In this document: positions 43,228 through 52,867 of the stretch, in pieces
Layout of the letters: each line of letters starts with the position of its first letter
How positions within the stretch are numbered: the stretch's first letter is position 1
Assembly: GCA_913009205.1 (NCBI GenBank)
Contig: CAJVYC010000017.1
Coordinates: forward strand, 1 to 56,557
Reading direction: 5' to 3'
DNA: 56,557 nucleotides
DNA from: an uncultured Fluviicola sp.
GTDB lineage: Bacteria; Bacteroidota; Bacteroidia; Flavobacteriales_D; Crocinitomicaceae
The notes under the pieces: generated by a model
The model's input: the letters and a program-made list of their open reading frames with translations, nothing else
Told to the model about the DNA's origin: nothing
Database searches by the model: none
Program-made: the position numbers and the translations under genes

Positions 43228-43382
43228 TTTTTCGATTGCCTAAAGTACAAGAAAAACTAATAGCTTTTAAAACGGGTTTGTTCGCAAAAACCTAAAAATG
43301 AGTCAAATTGATACCGAAAACTCTAAAGATTTCTTTCTTTAAAAAGATTTCTACACATTTGTGCTTCACTTAACCAATCAAA

Positions 43383-44594
43383 ATGAACAAGTTAATCCTA
43401 CTTCTTTTCGCTGGAATTTTAATCACTTCATGTGGATCTGAAGTCACTGAACCTAATGACATCCCAGAATCAACTAGTACGGAGATCACAGGAGATACTA
43501 TTGTTAATGTTGAAAAAGTATATCCTGAAGACGGTAAATTCAATGAATTCGCGCAATATATTGCAGGATATGAAGGCACAGAGAACAGTTCTTTCAAAGG
43601 ACTTGAAGCTTCTGCAAGTTGGAAATCGTACCAAACGAACTTGAATGCTGTTTGGACAAAAACAAACAACAAGCTTCCTACAATTAGAGATTGGACAAAA
43701 CAAGAGCTCGCTGACGCAAACAAAGATGGAGGAACACTTTTCTATCCTTTCTCTGGAGCTGATTTCTTGCATGCTGACTTATTCTTCCCAGACTATGACA
43801 ACATTGCGATGATCGCTTTAGAGCCTATTGGAAACTATCCTGATTTGGATAAAAAGCAAAAAGATGGAACCCATGGAAAATATTTGGGAAGCTTAAAAAA
43901 ATCAATGAATGCAATTTTAGGATTGAGCTTCTTTAGAACAATTGCAATGGCGGATGATTTCCAAACTGAAATGGATGGGACTTTACACGTTTTGATGCAC
44001 TTCATGGCAAGAACAGATCACGAAGTATTGTTCCAGGAAAAAGTTGCGATTCAACCCAATGGTGAACTGTCAACGGATGTTATAAATATTACGGATTCAA
44101 CATACATCGGTAACAGATACTATTTCAAGCGCAAGGGTGAGGAGAAAGTAAGAACATTGACGTATTTCGCAGTGAATATTCAAAACATGGCGTACCATAG
44201 CCGAGGCGGTTTGGTTGCGAAAGGATTAGATACAAGATCTGATTTAGTGGCTTATTTCAAAGGATTGAACATTAAGTCATCTTATTTGAAATCTGCTTCT
44301 TATTTAATGCACAGGCCAACGTTCAGCATCATTAGAAATTTAATTCTCGATGAATCAGAATACATTCTTCAAGACGATTCTGGAATCCCAGTTCAATACT
44401 TTGACACGAATAAGTGGGACTTGACTTTCTATGGAAACTTCGTGAAGCCAATTTCATTGTTCAGTGAAAGACAACAGTCAGATTTAGTAGAGATCTACAA
44501 AAGCAAATCAGCCAATACTAAACCTTTGCCTTTCGGAATTGGATACCAATATATAAATGGAACGTCTAATTTAATGAAAGCGAAAAAGAAGTAA
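43383..44594 (+). CDS. Predicted lipoprotein, conserved but uncharacterised
   Basis: A 403-residue lipoprotein: signal 'FAGILITSC' with lipidated Cys17, then an acidic linker. The mature domain contains 'GGTLFYPFSGADFLHADLFF', 'MIALEPIGNYPDL' and 'RGGLVAKGLDTRSDLV', which look conserved, but I cannot assign a family. It is probably in the periplasm or on the cell surface. It is divergent from the permease and convergent with the alpha/beta hydrolase, whose stop is seven bases away. Confidence 0.78.
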   Translation: MNKLILLLFAGILITSCGSEVTEPNDIPESTSTEITGDTIVNVEKVYPEDGKFNEFAQYIAGYEGTENSSFKGLEASASWKSYQTNLNAVWTKTNNKLPTIRDWTKQELADANKDGGTLFYPFSGADFLHADLFFPDYDNIAMIALEPIGNYPDLDKKQKDGTHGKYLGSLKKSMNAILGLSFFRTIAMADDFQTEMDGTLHVLMHFMARTDHEVLFQEKVAIQPNGELSTDVINITDSTYIGNRYYFKRKGEEKVRTLTYFAVNIQNMAYHSRGGLVAKGLDTRSDLVAYFKGLNIKSSYLKSASYLMHRPTFSIIRNLILDESEYILQDDSGIPVQYFDTNKWDLTFYGNFVKPISLFSERQQSDLVEIYKSKSANTKPLPFGIGYQYINGTSNLMKAKKK

Positions 44595-44601
44595 TCCGAA
44601 C

Positions 44602-45486
44602 CTAATTCTTTTCAAAAAAGTTCAATACGTTCGTGACTTCTGAATTCCAGTAGGTGTAGTTGTGTTGGGCCGTTGAATCCGTATGGAACTGAACCTTCAC
44701 TTCTGGCTGGACGAATTCAATAATTTCTTTCATCAATTCGAAATGCTTGTAAGGAACGACGCTGTCCTTCATTCCATGACCAATATAAAGCGGCACATTT
44801 AAGTTCTTCGAAAGAAGGAACTGTTTTGGGTTTTCAGGTCCTTTCCATCGTTTTTCAAACTGCTTCATTACTCCAAAATAACCAATGTACAAGTTGTCAT
44901 TCGGGAACATAAACTGATCATAATCACCTGATAAACTCGCGCACCCAGAAAACACTGCAGGCAAATCCAAAGCCAAAAGAAGCGCTCCCCTTCCTCCAGT
45001 CGACAGTCCCAGAACATAGTTGTTTCCCTTTTCTTCAAATAATCCATATTCCGATTGCAACTCGCCAATAACTGAATCTCTCAACCATTTCCTTGTTGGA
45101 TACTGCTTCCAATCCAATCTTGTTTCTGCATAATGATTTTCCGAGTAAACACTCTTCCCCATTTCCGGAAATACTAAGATGTATCCTCTATTCAACGCTT
45201 CCTCACAAAGAGATGTACTATCACACCAATCTGTAATTGGAAAGTCCCAACCTTGTAGAACCAACATAGCCCCATTCACCCTTCCCTTTGGCGTTTTTAT
45301 TTCGACATCAAATTCGAATCCGTTGAATGGAACTTTATATAGAGTGTCATTTACTAATGGTTTAGATTCAAATTGAGTTTGATCTTCTTGCACGACTTGA
45401 TGTTTATCAGCAGTCTCGATTCCATCTTCAGAACAAGATGTCAATAAAGCTAAAAACAAGAATGGTAACGTATAAATGAATTTCAT
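44602..45486 (-). CDS. Alpha/beta-hydrolase lipoprotein (esterase-like)
   Basis: A lipoprotein of about 294 residues starting at ATG 45486 (three codons below another ATG). The lipobox is 'LFLALLTSC'. The nucleophile elbow is 'GLSTGGRG' (Ser in GxSxG). The acid and His are probably D in 'GHGMKDSVVPYKH' and H in 'STAQHNYTYW'. The fold resembles esterase D/feruloyl-esterase-like hydrolases. The substrate is unknown; as a lipoprotein it would act in the periplasm or on the surface. Confidence 0.83.
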   Translation of the reverse strand: MKFIYTLPFLFLALLTSCSEDGIETADKHQVVQEDQTQFESKPLVNDTLYKVPFNGFEFDVEIKTPKGRVNGAMLVLQGWDFPITDWCDSTSLCEEALNRGYILVFPEMGKSVYSENHYAETRLDWKQYPTRKWLRDSVIGELQSEYGLFEEKGNNYVLGLSTGGRGALLLALDLPAVFSGCASLSGDYDQFMFPNDNLYIGYFGVMKQFEKRWKGPENPKQFLLSKNLNVPLYIGHGMKDSVVPYKHFELMKEIIEFVQPEVKVQFHTDSTAQHNYTYWNSEVTNVLNFFEKN

Positions 45487-45660
45487 GGAAAGCAAGTTAG
45501 TAGTTTTTTTTTATTGTATTGATCAATCATTACTCCTTTTGATTCTAGAATTGTATCTATTGATTAGTAAACCTTCACTCTGCAGTGAAACTCAATTTAA
45601 CGCTCGTTGTTACTTTTATTAAATCGAGTGTTACCTTATTGTAATAACAAGAAAGAAATT

Positions 45661-46527
45661 ATGAAAATATTTATTCTAGCATCATTCATTTTTGTTCTCC
45701 AAGCATGTGCTCAAGAACAAGATTCTGTTTCAGGAGAAAACAAAACTGAGAATAACACAAGCGCTGAACACAACCGTCCAATAATAGATACAGCGGGAAT
45801 GTTATTACAAACTCGTTTCAATCCACCCAAAGGATATGAGAGAGAAAAAGTAGACTCAAAATCATTCGCTCATTACTTAAGAAATCTACCGCTGAAAAAA
45901 GCTGGTGATTTGGTGAAATATTTTGATGGAGGAACAAAATCAGATTTTGCATACGAAGCAGTAGTAGATCTGGAAATCGGAAACAGGAACCTTCATCAAT
46001 GTGCAGATGCAGTTATGCGATTAAAGGCTGAATACCTATGGGATACTGAGCAATACAGCAAGATTCACTTCAACTTTACAAATGGATTTAGAGTAGATTA
46101 TTCTGAATGGATGAAAGGAAAACGTATGGTTATTAATGGAAATAAAACATATTGGGTCAACGGTTCCGCAAGGTCAAATAACTATCAAGACTTCTGGGAA
46201 TACATGGAGCTAATTTTTAATTATGCTGGAACTCTTTCATTGGATCGAGAAATGAAATCTAAATCAGTAGATCAAATGAAAATTGGCGATGTATTTATTG
46301 TTGGAGGATCACCTGGGCATGCAATTATAGTAGCAGATATGGTTGTCAACCCTACTACAGGAAAAAAGAAATTTATGCTTGCCCAAAGCTACATGCCAGC
46401 TCAGGAAACACAAATATTAAGTAATACTTTCGATGAGAATAGTCCGTGGTATTCTCTTGATTTTGGTGATGTATTAAACACCCCTGAATGGACATTCTAT
46501 GCAAATCAATTGAAAGGTTGGGAATAG
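45661..46527 (+). CDS. DUF4846 lipoprotein
   Basis: A 288-residue protein. ATG 45661 is chosen because it begins the lipoprotein signal 'MKIFILASFIFVLQAC'; an earlier in-frame start would bury that signal. The mature region matches DUF4846: 'GYEREKVDSKSFAHYLRNLP', 'CADAVMRLKAEYLW', 'IHFNFTNGFRVDYSEW' and near the end 'GDVFIVGGSPGHAIIVADM' with a conserved His. Function unknown; the H-A pattern hints at a cysteine/NlpC-like or hydrolase fold but the nucleophile is not evident. The next gene starts 50 bases later. Confidence 0.83.
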   Translation: MKIFILASFIFVLQACAQEQDSVSGENKTENNTSAEHNRPIIDTAGMLLQTRFNPPKGYEREKVDSKSFAHYLRNLPLKKAGDLVKYFDGGTKSDFAYEAVVDLEIGNRNLHQCADAVMRLKAEYLWDTEQYSKIHFNFTNGFRVDYSEWMKGKRMVINGNKTYWVNGSARSNNYQDFWEYMELIFNYAGTLSLDREMKSKSVDQMKIGDVFIVGGSPGHAIIVADMVVNPTTGKKKFMLAQSYMPAQETQILSNTFDENSPWYSLDFGDVLNTPEWTFYANQLKGWE

Positions 46528-46577
46528 AGTTTAAGTATAAATCATTCTTATCTTGGTTATTTATTTAACCAACTCTA

Positions 46578-47243
46578 ATGCCAAGGATAATTCTTCTTCT
46601 TTTACTGAGCTTCTTTTCTTTATCTGTGCATTCTCAATTATTGAATTTATCCGTAAATGATAGCTTGACTAAAGTGGAACTCGATTCCTTAAAGTCAATA
46701 TTTAGTTTTGGAAAAACTGTTCCTGAAGAATACGCTCTTTCATTTTATACTGCTTTATCATACTACCCAGAATTAGACAGTTCTATAATATCGCTTAAAA
46801 AAGCACGTATAAAAACCACCCTAAATGCCAGGCCTACCAATATGTCATTAATCTTTAGAAAACGAACAAAACAGGAGTATGTTATACGTATCAACACTCG
46901 AAACCAAGATAGCTTGATACTTTTGGATGATGTTCCATTCAATGCTCGTATTGGACTCTTTGGACATGAATTGACCCATTTTATTGATTATCATCATAAA
47001 TCATTTGGTGGAGTTCTAAAACGTATGTTCTCCTATTCAACATTAAAAGGAAAAGAAAAGTATGAAAAAGAAATTGATTCGATGACCGTTTCTATTGGAC
47101 TAGGACAGCAACTCTACGCTTGGTCATACTATGTATTATACAAATCAAAAGGGAGTAAGAAATACAAAGCTTACAAAAAACTGGTCTATCTTGAACCAGA
47201 AGAAATTCTAAAATTGATCGAGGAATATGAAACTTCAAATTAA
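46578..47243 (+). CDS. Secreted putative zinc peptidase-like protein
   Basis: A 221-residue protein with a signal peptide ('LLSFFSLSVHSQ'). The segment 'LFGHELTHFIDYHH' contains HExxH (H130, E131, H134) followed by further His, the classical zincin site. The downstream third ligand is probably an acidic residue in the 'KEKYEKEIDSM' helix. No family recognised. It follows the DUF4846 lipoprotein at 50 bases and may be co-transcribed. Confidence 0.65.
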   Translation: MPRIILLLLLSFFSLSVHSQLLNLSVNDSLTKVELDSLKSIFSFGKTVPEEYALSFYTALSYYPELDSSIISLKKARIKTTLNARPTNMSLIFRKRTKQEYVIRINTRNQDSLILLDDVPFNARIGLFGHELTHFIDYHHKSFGGVLKRMFSYSTLKGKEKYEKEIDSMTVSIGLGQQLYAWSYYVLYKSKGSKKYKAYKKLVYLEPEEILKLIEEYETSN

Positions 47244-47352
47244 CGAATCATATTTAAAAAGTTAAACTAAGATTTTCAACAAATTGCTGTAACGATTTCA
47301 GATCGATTCGTTACTTTTTATGTAGTATCTCTAAACCTCAAACATTCAGCCT

Positions 47353-49557
47353 ATGAAATTGATTCTTTCAATAATCGCCTTATTCTTAATGAACATTACT
47401 GTGCAAGCACAGATTGAGTTCTCTTTAAAAATTAAAAATACTAAGAATCAACCGATGTATAACATTGAAGTAACCGCAAAAAACGGTAGCGTTGTTCTAG
47501 TTCAAAAAACCAACTCATCAGGTGATGTGAAGTTTACTCTTAGCGAGCCAGGGATGTACACTTTTAGTTATTTAGATAAACCAAAAGCAGCAACATATGA
47601 TGTAAAAGCTGGATATCGTGGATCAGCCTCTAGGTCTTCAACGTATGATCCTAAAGGTGTTTTTAAAGTTACTCCAAAACAAAGTAGAGAAGGAATTGCA
47701 TTTCAAACACTTCGTGGCACACACAACCAAGGAAAGCCGGGAGTTGCAAAAGTGGTTATGCAAATTAAAGAAATGGGTAGTCCAGGTACACCAGGCGTTT
47801 CAGTTCAAATTGTAGACTTTGTCGATAAAATCAAGTACGACGGAGTCAGTAATGGTTCAGGGAAAGCGACATTCTACTTAAAAATCAATAGAGAATATGA
47901 GGTTGATGTAGAAGAAATTGAAGCCGTTCAAAACGTTAAAGTTCCAAATTTTGCAAATGGTGAAATGCGACAGACAATCAACTATAAGAAAACGATTGTT
48001 CGAGAAACGGTCAACAACGATACCATTCATCAAAACAACATCAGCCAAACAACGGGTACAACGAGACACATGCTTTTTGAACTGAATCTAAAAGATTATG
48101 ACGGAAATCCTTCTTCGCAAGAGCCCGTATACCTTATTGCTCAAGACGGTTCTAGAACCTATGAAAGCATTACGAATGATAATGGATACGCTAAATTCAT
48201 GCTTAAAAAAGGAACTAATTATGTGCTGAATTTGAAATATGAAGAAGGCGTTCATTTGGTTAAAGCCAGCGAAACAAGGGGCTTTGGTCAAGCAATAAGT
48301 ACACGACGCTACAGAGGCTCCGCGGTAATCGAACAAATGATGGAAGACCGAAGATTGGAAGCTAAGGCAAACGAAAAGGGGTTTGTAACTAGCTTTCGTG
48401 AAACACCAATTCGCAAGGCAGATCAGCCCTCTGACTATTTAAAACCAACACCAAAAGGATTTAATTTGGATTTCGGAAATTCATCGGAAATGGGAACTCC
48501 AACAATTGCCGATAATAAATTGTTTACCCAAGAAGGATTTTATTCTCCAAATTTTTATGCCTTAAACGCTAACGATGGTAAATACTTGTGGGGTGTTGAA
48601 TTGGGTGAATCTGGAATTTCGCCAGCTGTATTCCACAACGGAGTTCTTCTCATTAACACGTATTCATGCACGCTGTATGCCATTGATTCAGAAACGGGTG
48701 ATTTGTTGTGGAGTAAATGGCTTGCTGGCACAATCTACTCTACTCCATCTGCTGATAACAATAGCGTATATGCCGTTTACAACAACGGTGGAACAAATCC
48801 GTTGGACAATGAAGAAAGCTTCGTTCTCGCTTCCTTTAACTTAAGAACGGGCAAGTTGAACTGGGTGAATTGGGTCGACAAAGAAGTAATTGCTTGTCCA
48901 GTTGTTGAAGGCGCTGAAGTTCACGTCGCTTCTCACAGCGGTAATTATTACATCTTTGATAAAAAGACGGGAGAACGAACATTGGATTCAAAAGACGTTC
49001 AAGCTTTGTCGTCTCCAACGATTACAGCTACTGAAATCTTTTTAACAGTGAAAAATGGACCACAAGAAAACGTTGTAATTCTGGATCGCAAAACATTGAA
49101 GAAAAAGAAAATTTACAAAAAGGATATGAACCTGAATTTGATTTCTGAAAACCATAGTTCTTACAACGACATGAACTTCAACGGATCTCATCCGATTGTT
49201 TATAAAAACGAAGTGGTTATAGTCTTGGATAAGGAAAAAATCACTGCCTTCGACGCTAAAACAGAAACTGTTCTTTGGGAAAAAGCGATAAGAACTGACT
49301 CCGCACAAATTCCAATTGTTGCTGATGGAAAAATTGTTGTAGGAACAGAGGATGGAAAAGTAATGAACTATGACATAAGAACTGGCACAACCACTATTTT
49401 AAGCGAAAGTGAGGAAAGCATAGACAGTCAGCCGATTTCTCACAAAGGGAAATTATATGTAGTTTCTGCCGGTATAATAATGATGGTTAAGGCTGTTCGA
49501 GATTTCGGACACAATCAATGGAATAAGGATTCAACACATAATCTATATTGGAGATAG
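47353..49557 (+). CDS. Secreted protein with Ig-like repeats and PQQ-type beta-propeller
   Basis: A 734-residue protein with a signal peptide ('ALFLMNITVQAQ'). Residues about 20-330 form three related Ig/carboxypeptidase-regulatory-like modules ('NSSGDVKFTLSEPGMYTFSY', 'SNGSGKATFYLKINREYEVD', 'NDNGYAKFMLKKGTNYVLNL'). Residues about 390-720 form a PQQ/BamB-like propeller with blades such as 'LYAIDSETGDLLWSKW' and 'ITAFDAKTETVLWEKAI'. No PQQ dehydrogenase active site is evident, so it is probably a structural or binding protein in the envelope. No T9SS domain is present. Single gene with no strong terminator of its own on the plus strand. Confidence 0.85.
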   Translation: MKLILSIIALFLMNITVQAQIEFSLKIKNTKNQPMYNIEVTAKNGSVVLVQKTNSSGDVKFTLSEPGMYTFSYLDKPKAATYDVKAGYRGSASRSSTYDPKGVFKVTPKQSREGIAFQTLRGTHNQGKPGVAKVVMQIKEMGSPGTPGVSVQIVDFVDKIKYDGVSNGSGKATFYLKINREYEVDVEEIEAVQNVKVPNFANGEMRQTINYKKTIVRETVNNDTIHQNNISQTTGTTRHMLFELNLKDYDGNPSSQEPVYLIAQDGSRTYESITNDNGYAKFMLKKGTNYVLNLKYEEGVHLVKASETRGFGQAISTRRYRGSAVIEQMMEDRRLEAKANEKGFVTSFRETPIRKADQPSDYLKPTPKGFNLDFGNSSEMGTPTIADNKLFTQEGFYSPNFYALNANDGKYLWGVELGESGISPAVFHNGVLLINTYSCTLYAIDSETGDLLWSKWLAGTIYSTPSADNNSVYAVYNNGGTNPLDNEESFVLASFNLRTGKLNWVNWVDKEVIACPVVEGAEVHVASHSGNYYIFDKKTGERTLDSKDVQALSSPTITATEIFLTVKNGPQENVVILDRKTLKKKKIYKKDMNLNLISENHSSYNDMNFNGSHPIVYKNEVVIVLDKEKITAFDAKTETVLWEKAIRTDSAQIPIVADGKIVVGTEDGKVMNYDIRTGTTTILSESEESIDSQPISHKGKLYVVSAGIIMMVKAVRDFGHNQWNKDSTHNLYWR

Positions 49558-49581
49558 ATAAATAGTTTGCTAATACCCAAT

Positions 49582-49611
49582 AAAAAAGGGCTGCTCTTTC
49601 GAACAGCCCTT
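49582..49611 (-). terminator. Terminator of the pdhA-pdhC operon
   Basis: AAGGGCTG (49586-49593) pairs with CAGCCCTT (49604-49611), followed by six T's on the minus strand, 22 bases after the pdhC stop. Confidence 0.8.
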
Positions 49612-49633
49612 CAACTATACTTTTAAGTTTCTG

Positions 49634-50893
49634 TTACATCAACATTGAAACTGGATTCTCCATATAATTTTTGAATGTATTCAAGAACATTGATCCGGTT
49701 GCACCATCAACAACACGATGATCACAAGACAATGTGACTTTCATTACATTACCAGGAACAACCTGACCGTCTTTTACAACAGGCACTTCGCTGATTCCAC
49801 CTACGGCAAGAATACAGCTATCTGGAGGATTCACAATCGCCGTGAATGCTTCAATTCCAAACATTCCCAAGTTGGAAATGGTAAATGTATTTCCTTCCCA
49901 CTCTTGCGGTTGTAATTTCTTTGACTTCGCTTTCATGGCAAGTTCTCTTACTTCAGATCCGATTTGTTGCATATCCTTTCCATCTGCAAAGCGAACTACA
50001 GGAACCAATAATCCATCGTCGACAGCAACAGCAACGCCAATGTGTACATGCTCGTTACGACGAATAACATCTCCAAGCCAAGCGCTGTTCACATTTGGAT
50101 GCTCTCTAAGAGATAATGCAACGGCTTTAATCACCATATCATTGAATGAAACTTTCACTCCTTCCAATGAATTGATTTGCTTTCGAGCTGAAATCGCATT
50201 GTCCATATCCATCGCAATCGTTAAATAGAAATGTGGCGCTGTGAATTTACTTTCAGCAAGGCGCTTCGCAATTGTCTTTCTCATTTGTGAAATCGGCTCA
50301 TCCGTAAACGATTCCGTTCCAACAAATGCTCTTTTTACATTTGATGCACCAACATAAGGTGTATAATGATCAATATCTCTTTTTACAATTCTTCCATTCT
50401 GCCCAGTTCCACCAACATTATTCAAGTTGATTCCTTTTTCGTTTGCCATTTTCTTAGCAAGCGGCGAAGCAAATACGCGTCCGTTTGTGTCAGCCACCAC
50501 TAGAGGAGTAACTGTTGCAGGCACAGGCGCTGATACCGGGGCGGCAACAGCAGCAGGTTGAGCAACTTCTTTAACGGGTGAAGGAACTTCTTCCTCTTTT
50601 TTAGGAGCGAGTGTCGCTTTTTCAGCTTCTGCTAAAAGCATGTCAACATCTTCACCTTTGTCCCCGATGATTGCCAGAATAGAGTTAATTGGCGCCGTAG
50701 CTCCTTTTTCAACTCCAATATACAATAGAACACCATCATAAAATGATTCGAATTCCATCGTTGCCTTGTCAGTTTCAATTTCTGCTAAAATTTCTCCCGA
50801 TGCAACTTCATCTCCTACTTTTACAGTCCATTCAGCAACAACTCCTTCTGTCATTGTGTCGCTCAACTTCGGCATATATACAATTTCCGCCAT
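49634..50893 (-). CDS. pdhC: Pyruvate dehydrogenase E2, dihydrolipoyl acetyltransferase
   Basis: A 419-residue protein. It has one N-terminal lipoyl domain (1-78) with lipoylated K43 in 'ETDKATMEF', an Ala/Pro-rich linker (about 90-130), an E3-binding domain (about 138-175, 'RVFASPLAKKMANEKGINL') and the catalytic domain (about 190-419) with H392 in 'CDHRVVDGATG'. It transfers acetyl groups from lipoate to CoA. The gene lies 21 bases after pdhA in the same operon. E1-beta (pdhB) is not in the window; in flavobacteria it is usually elsewhere on the chromosome. Confidence 0.95.
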   Translation of the reverse strand: MAEIVYMPKLSDTMTEGVVAEWTVKVGDEVASGEILAEIETDKATMEFESFYDGVLLYIGVEKGATAPINSILAIIGDKGEDVDMLLAEAEKATLAPKKEEEVPSPVKEVAQPAAVAAPVSAPVPATVTPLVVADTNGRVFASPLAKKMANEKGINLNNVGGTGQNGRIVKRDIDHYTPYVGASNVKRAFVGTESFTDEPISQMRKTIAKRLAESKFTAPHFYLTIAMDMDNAISARKQINSLEGVKVSFNDMVIKAVALSLREHPNVNSAWLGDVIRRNEHVHIGVAVAVDDGLLVPVVRFADGKDMQQIGSEVRELAMKAKSKKLQPQEWEGNTFTISNLGMFGIEAFTAIVNPPDSCILAVGGISEVPVVKDGQVVPGNVMKVTLSCDHRVVDGATGSMFLNTFKNYMENPVSMLM

Positions 50894-50914
50894 ATTCGAT
50901 CTAATTTCTTAAGC

Positions 50915-51964
50915 TTAGTATTCTTTAATAAAAGGGTAGTCTTTTTCCTTGTAGACATCCTCATACAATTCTTTTCCTTCTGGATACGGAGAGTTTTCAG
51001 CGAATTCAATTGATTCCTTCACTTCGTTTCTTACCCACACACCAATCTCTTCGATTTTCTTTTCAGACAACCATTTATTCTCCTTGATCACTTCTAAACA
51101 GTGTTCAATTGGATCTTGCGATTGCCATTCAGCAACTTCATCTTTCGATCTGTACTTCTGAGGATCTGACATCGAGTGTCCTTTGTATCTGTATGTTCTG
51201 ATATCCAACAATGTTGGTCCATCCCCTTTTCTTGCTCTATCAGCAGCTTCTTCAATTGCTTCATGAACCGCTTCTGGAGACATTCCATTTACTGATCTAG
51301 AAGGCATTTCGTATGAATGACCAATTTTAGACAAATCAGTTACGTTTGTGGTACGTTCAACTGAAGTACCCATTGCGTAATTGTTATTTTCAATGATGAA
51401 GACTACTGGTAACTTCCAGATCATCGCCATATTGAACGTTTCGTGCAATGCTCCCTGACGAACTGCGCCATCTCCCATTGATACAAATGCTACATTTCCT
51501 GTTTCGTTGTATTTTTCAGCAAATGCAACTCCAGCTCCCATCGCAATTTGAGCTCCAACAATTCCATGACCTCCCATAAAACCAACTTCTTTATCGAAGA
51601 AGTGCATTGAACCACCTTTGCCTTTAGAACATCCTGTAGTTCTGCCGTACAATTCAGCCATTAAAGCTCTAGGATTCGTTCCCAATGCAATTGGATGACC
51701 ATGATCTCGGTATGCTGTCATGTGCTTATCACCTTTAATACTGCCACTTGCAGTTCCAACAACAATGGCCTCTTGACCAATGTACAAGTGACAAAACCCA
51801 CCAAATTTTTGCTGAATATAGAGTTGACCTGTCTTTTCCTCAAACTTACGAATGAGTAACATATCAGTATACCATTTGATATACGTTTCCTTAGAAAACT
51901 TTGGCTTTCCAGCCGACTTCGCTTTACGCGCAGTTTTTGTTGGTTTTTGAGACTTAACCGCCAT
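50915..51964 (-). CDS. pdhA: Pyruvate dehydrogenase E1 component, alpha subunit
   Basis: A 349-residue thiamine-diphosphate enzyme subunit. The TPP motif GDG...NN runs from 'MGDGAVRQGALHETF' to 'FIIENNNYAMG' (residues 164-195). A phosphorylation-loop-like 'YRYKGHSMSDP' is conserved, as in all PDH E1-alpha. The first 25 residues form a Lys/Ala-rich extension ('KTARKAKSAGKPKF') outside the core fold. With E1-beta it decarboxylates pyruvate and passes the acetyl group to the E2 encoded next. A -7 box lies 28 bases upstream. Confidence 0.95.
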   Translation of the reverse strand: MAVKSQKPTKTARKAKSAGKPKFSKETYIKWYTDMLLIRKFEEKTGQLYIQQKFGGFCHLYIGQEAIVVGTASGSIKGDKHMTAYRDHGHPIALGTNPRALMAELYGRTTGCSKGKGGSMHFFDKEVGFMGGHGIVGAQIAMGAGVAFAEKYNETGNVAFVSMGDGAVRQGALHETFNMAMIWKLPVVFIIENNNYAMGTSVERTTNVTDLSKIGHSYEMPSRSVNGMSPEAVHEAIEEAADRARKGDGPTLLDIRTYRYKGHSMSDPQKYRSKDEVAEWQSQDPIEHCLEVIKENKWLSEKKIEEIGVWVRNEVKESIEFAENSPYPEGKELYEDVYKEKDYPFIKEY

Positions 51965-51991
51965 GTCGTTAATTTAAAAAATAAGCAACGA

Positions 51992-51999
51992 CAAATATA
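51992..51999 (-). promoter_or_regulatory. -7 promoter element for pdhA-pdhC
   Basis: The minus strand reads TATATTTG, an exact TAnnTTTG match, with 27 bases between it and the pdhA ATG. No TTG at optimal spacing. It gives the pdh genes a start point independent of cdd. Confidence 0.45.
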
Positions 52000-52054
52000 T
52001 AAAATCTAAGCTGAAAATGATTGTTTTTATTCCGCACATCTCCCTTGCTAAATG

Positions 52055-52867
52055 TTAAATATCGCGCTTCAAGAGATGTTTGATTTCTTCGAATGGAACC
52101 AAGAGTTCAGTTGGCCCACCTGAGTAAGGTGCAATATCGTATGAATTGTAGTAGACGAGCAACTCACCTACTTGAAATGTAAAGTTTTCATAAACAGAGA
52201 ATTGGTCATTTTCAAACCAGAATCCGTTGTCATTTAAACTCTCTTTAGAAGTCAATTTGAAAAGCTTTCGAAAGTGCGGTTCTACGATTTTATTCAGTGC
52301 ATTTACGTCAGTGAAAAAATCAGTTAATTTTAAAGCTTTCCCTGTACTTTTATCAAATTGAAAGTAGTTATTGTATCCATTTCCATATGCTCCGCATAGG
52401 CCCATCCAAATGCTGTAACCTCCGCAAAACTTACATATTCATGGATTCCTATCGATATTTCTAATTCCCATGGTGTTGACTCTTCCGCTTTATACAAGTT
52501 CCATTCAGCAGCCATTGAATCTAGCGGCGCGACAAAGAAATGATGTTGAAGTGGATAAATCCCTGATTCAAGTATTATTTCAGATGATACAATTTTTGCA
52601 ATTAAACTATTTATAGAATCCTTATAAACACTGTACATCACGTTGGATGAAAACTGAGCTGAATAATATGAATAATCAATTGTTAACGTTGCAGTATCAG
52701 AATGATTTGCTAAAAAAAATATCTTGAGAAACTTTACCATCAATGACTCTTGGCTCGGGACCAATCGTTTCAGAAACCCGATCCAAAACACAAATTGGTG
52801 CCGTTTTACAAGAAAAAATTAAAAGAATTCCAGTAAATAACATCGCTAAATATTTCATCAACTTCAT
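52055..52867 (-). pseudogene. DUF3298 (RsiV-like) lipoprotein broken by two frameshifts
   Basis: Three consecutive frames together encode one protein of about 270 residues. Piece 1 starts at ATG 52867 with a lipobox ('FTGILLIFSC', Cys20) and fails after 'DGKVSQDIF' at a run of eight A's (52712-52719). Piece 2, in the next frame, runs from 'FFLANHSDTATLTIDY' to 'SFAEVTAFGWAYA' near 52388. Piece 3 resumes at 'GAYGNGYNNYFQFDKSTGKA' and ends 'YDIAPYSGGPTELLVPFEEI', the DUF3298 signature also seen in anti-sigma factor RsiV. Its ATG overlaps the cdd stop (ATGA), so it was translationally coupled to cdd. Indel errors at the homopolymer are an alternative. Confidence 0.75.
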
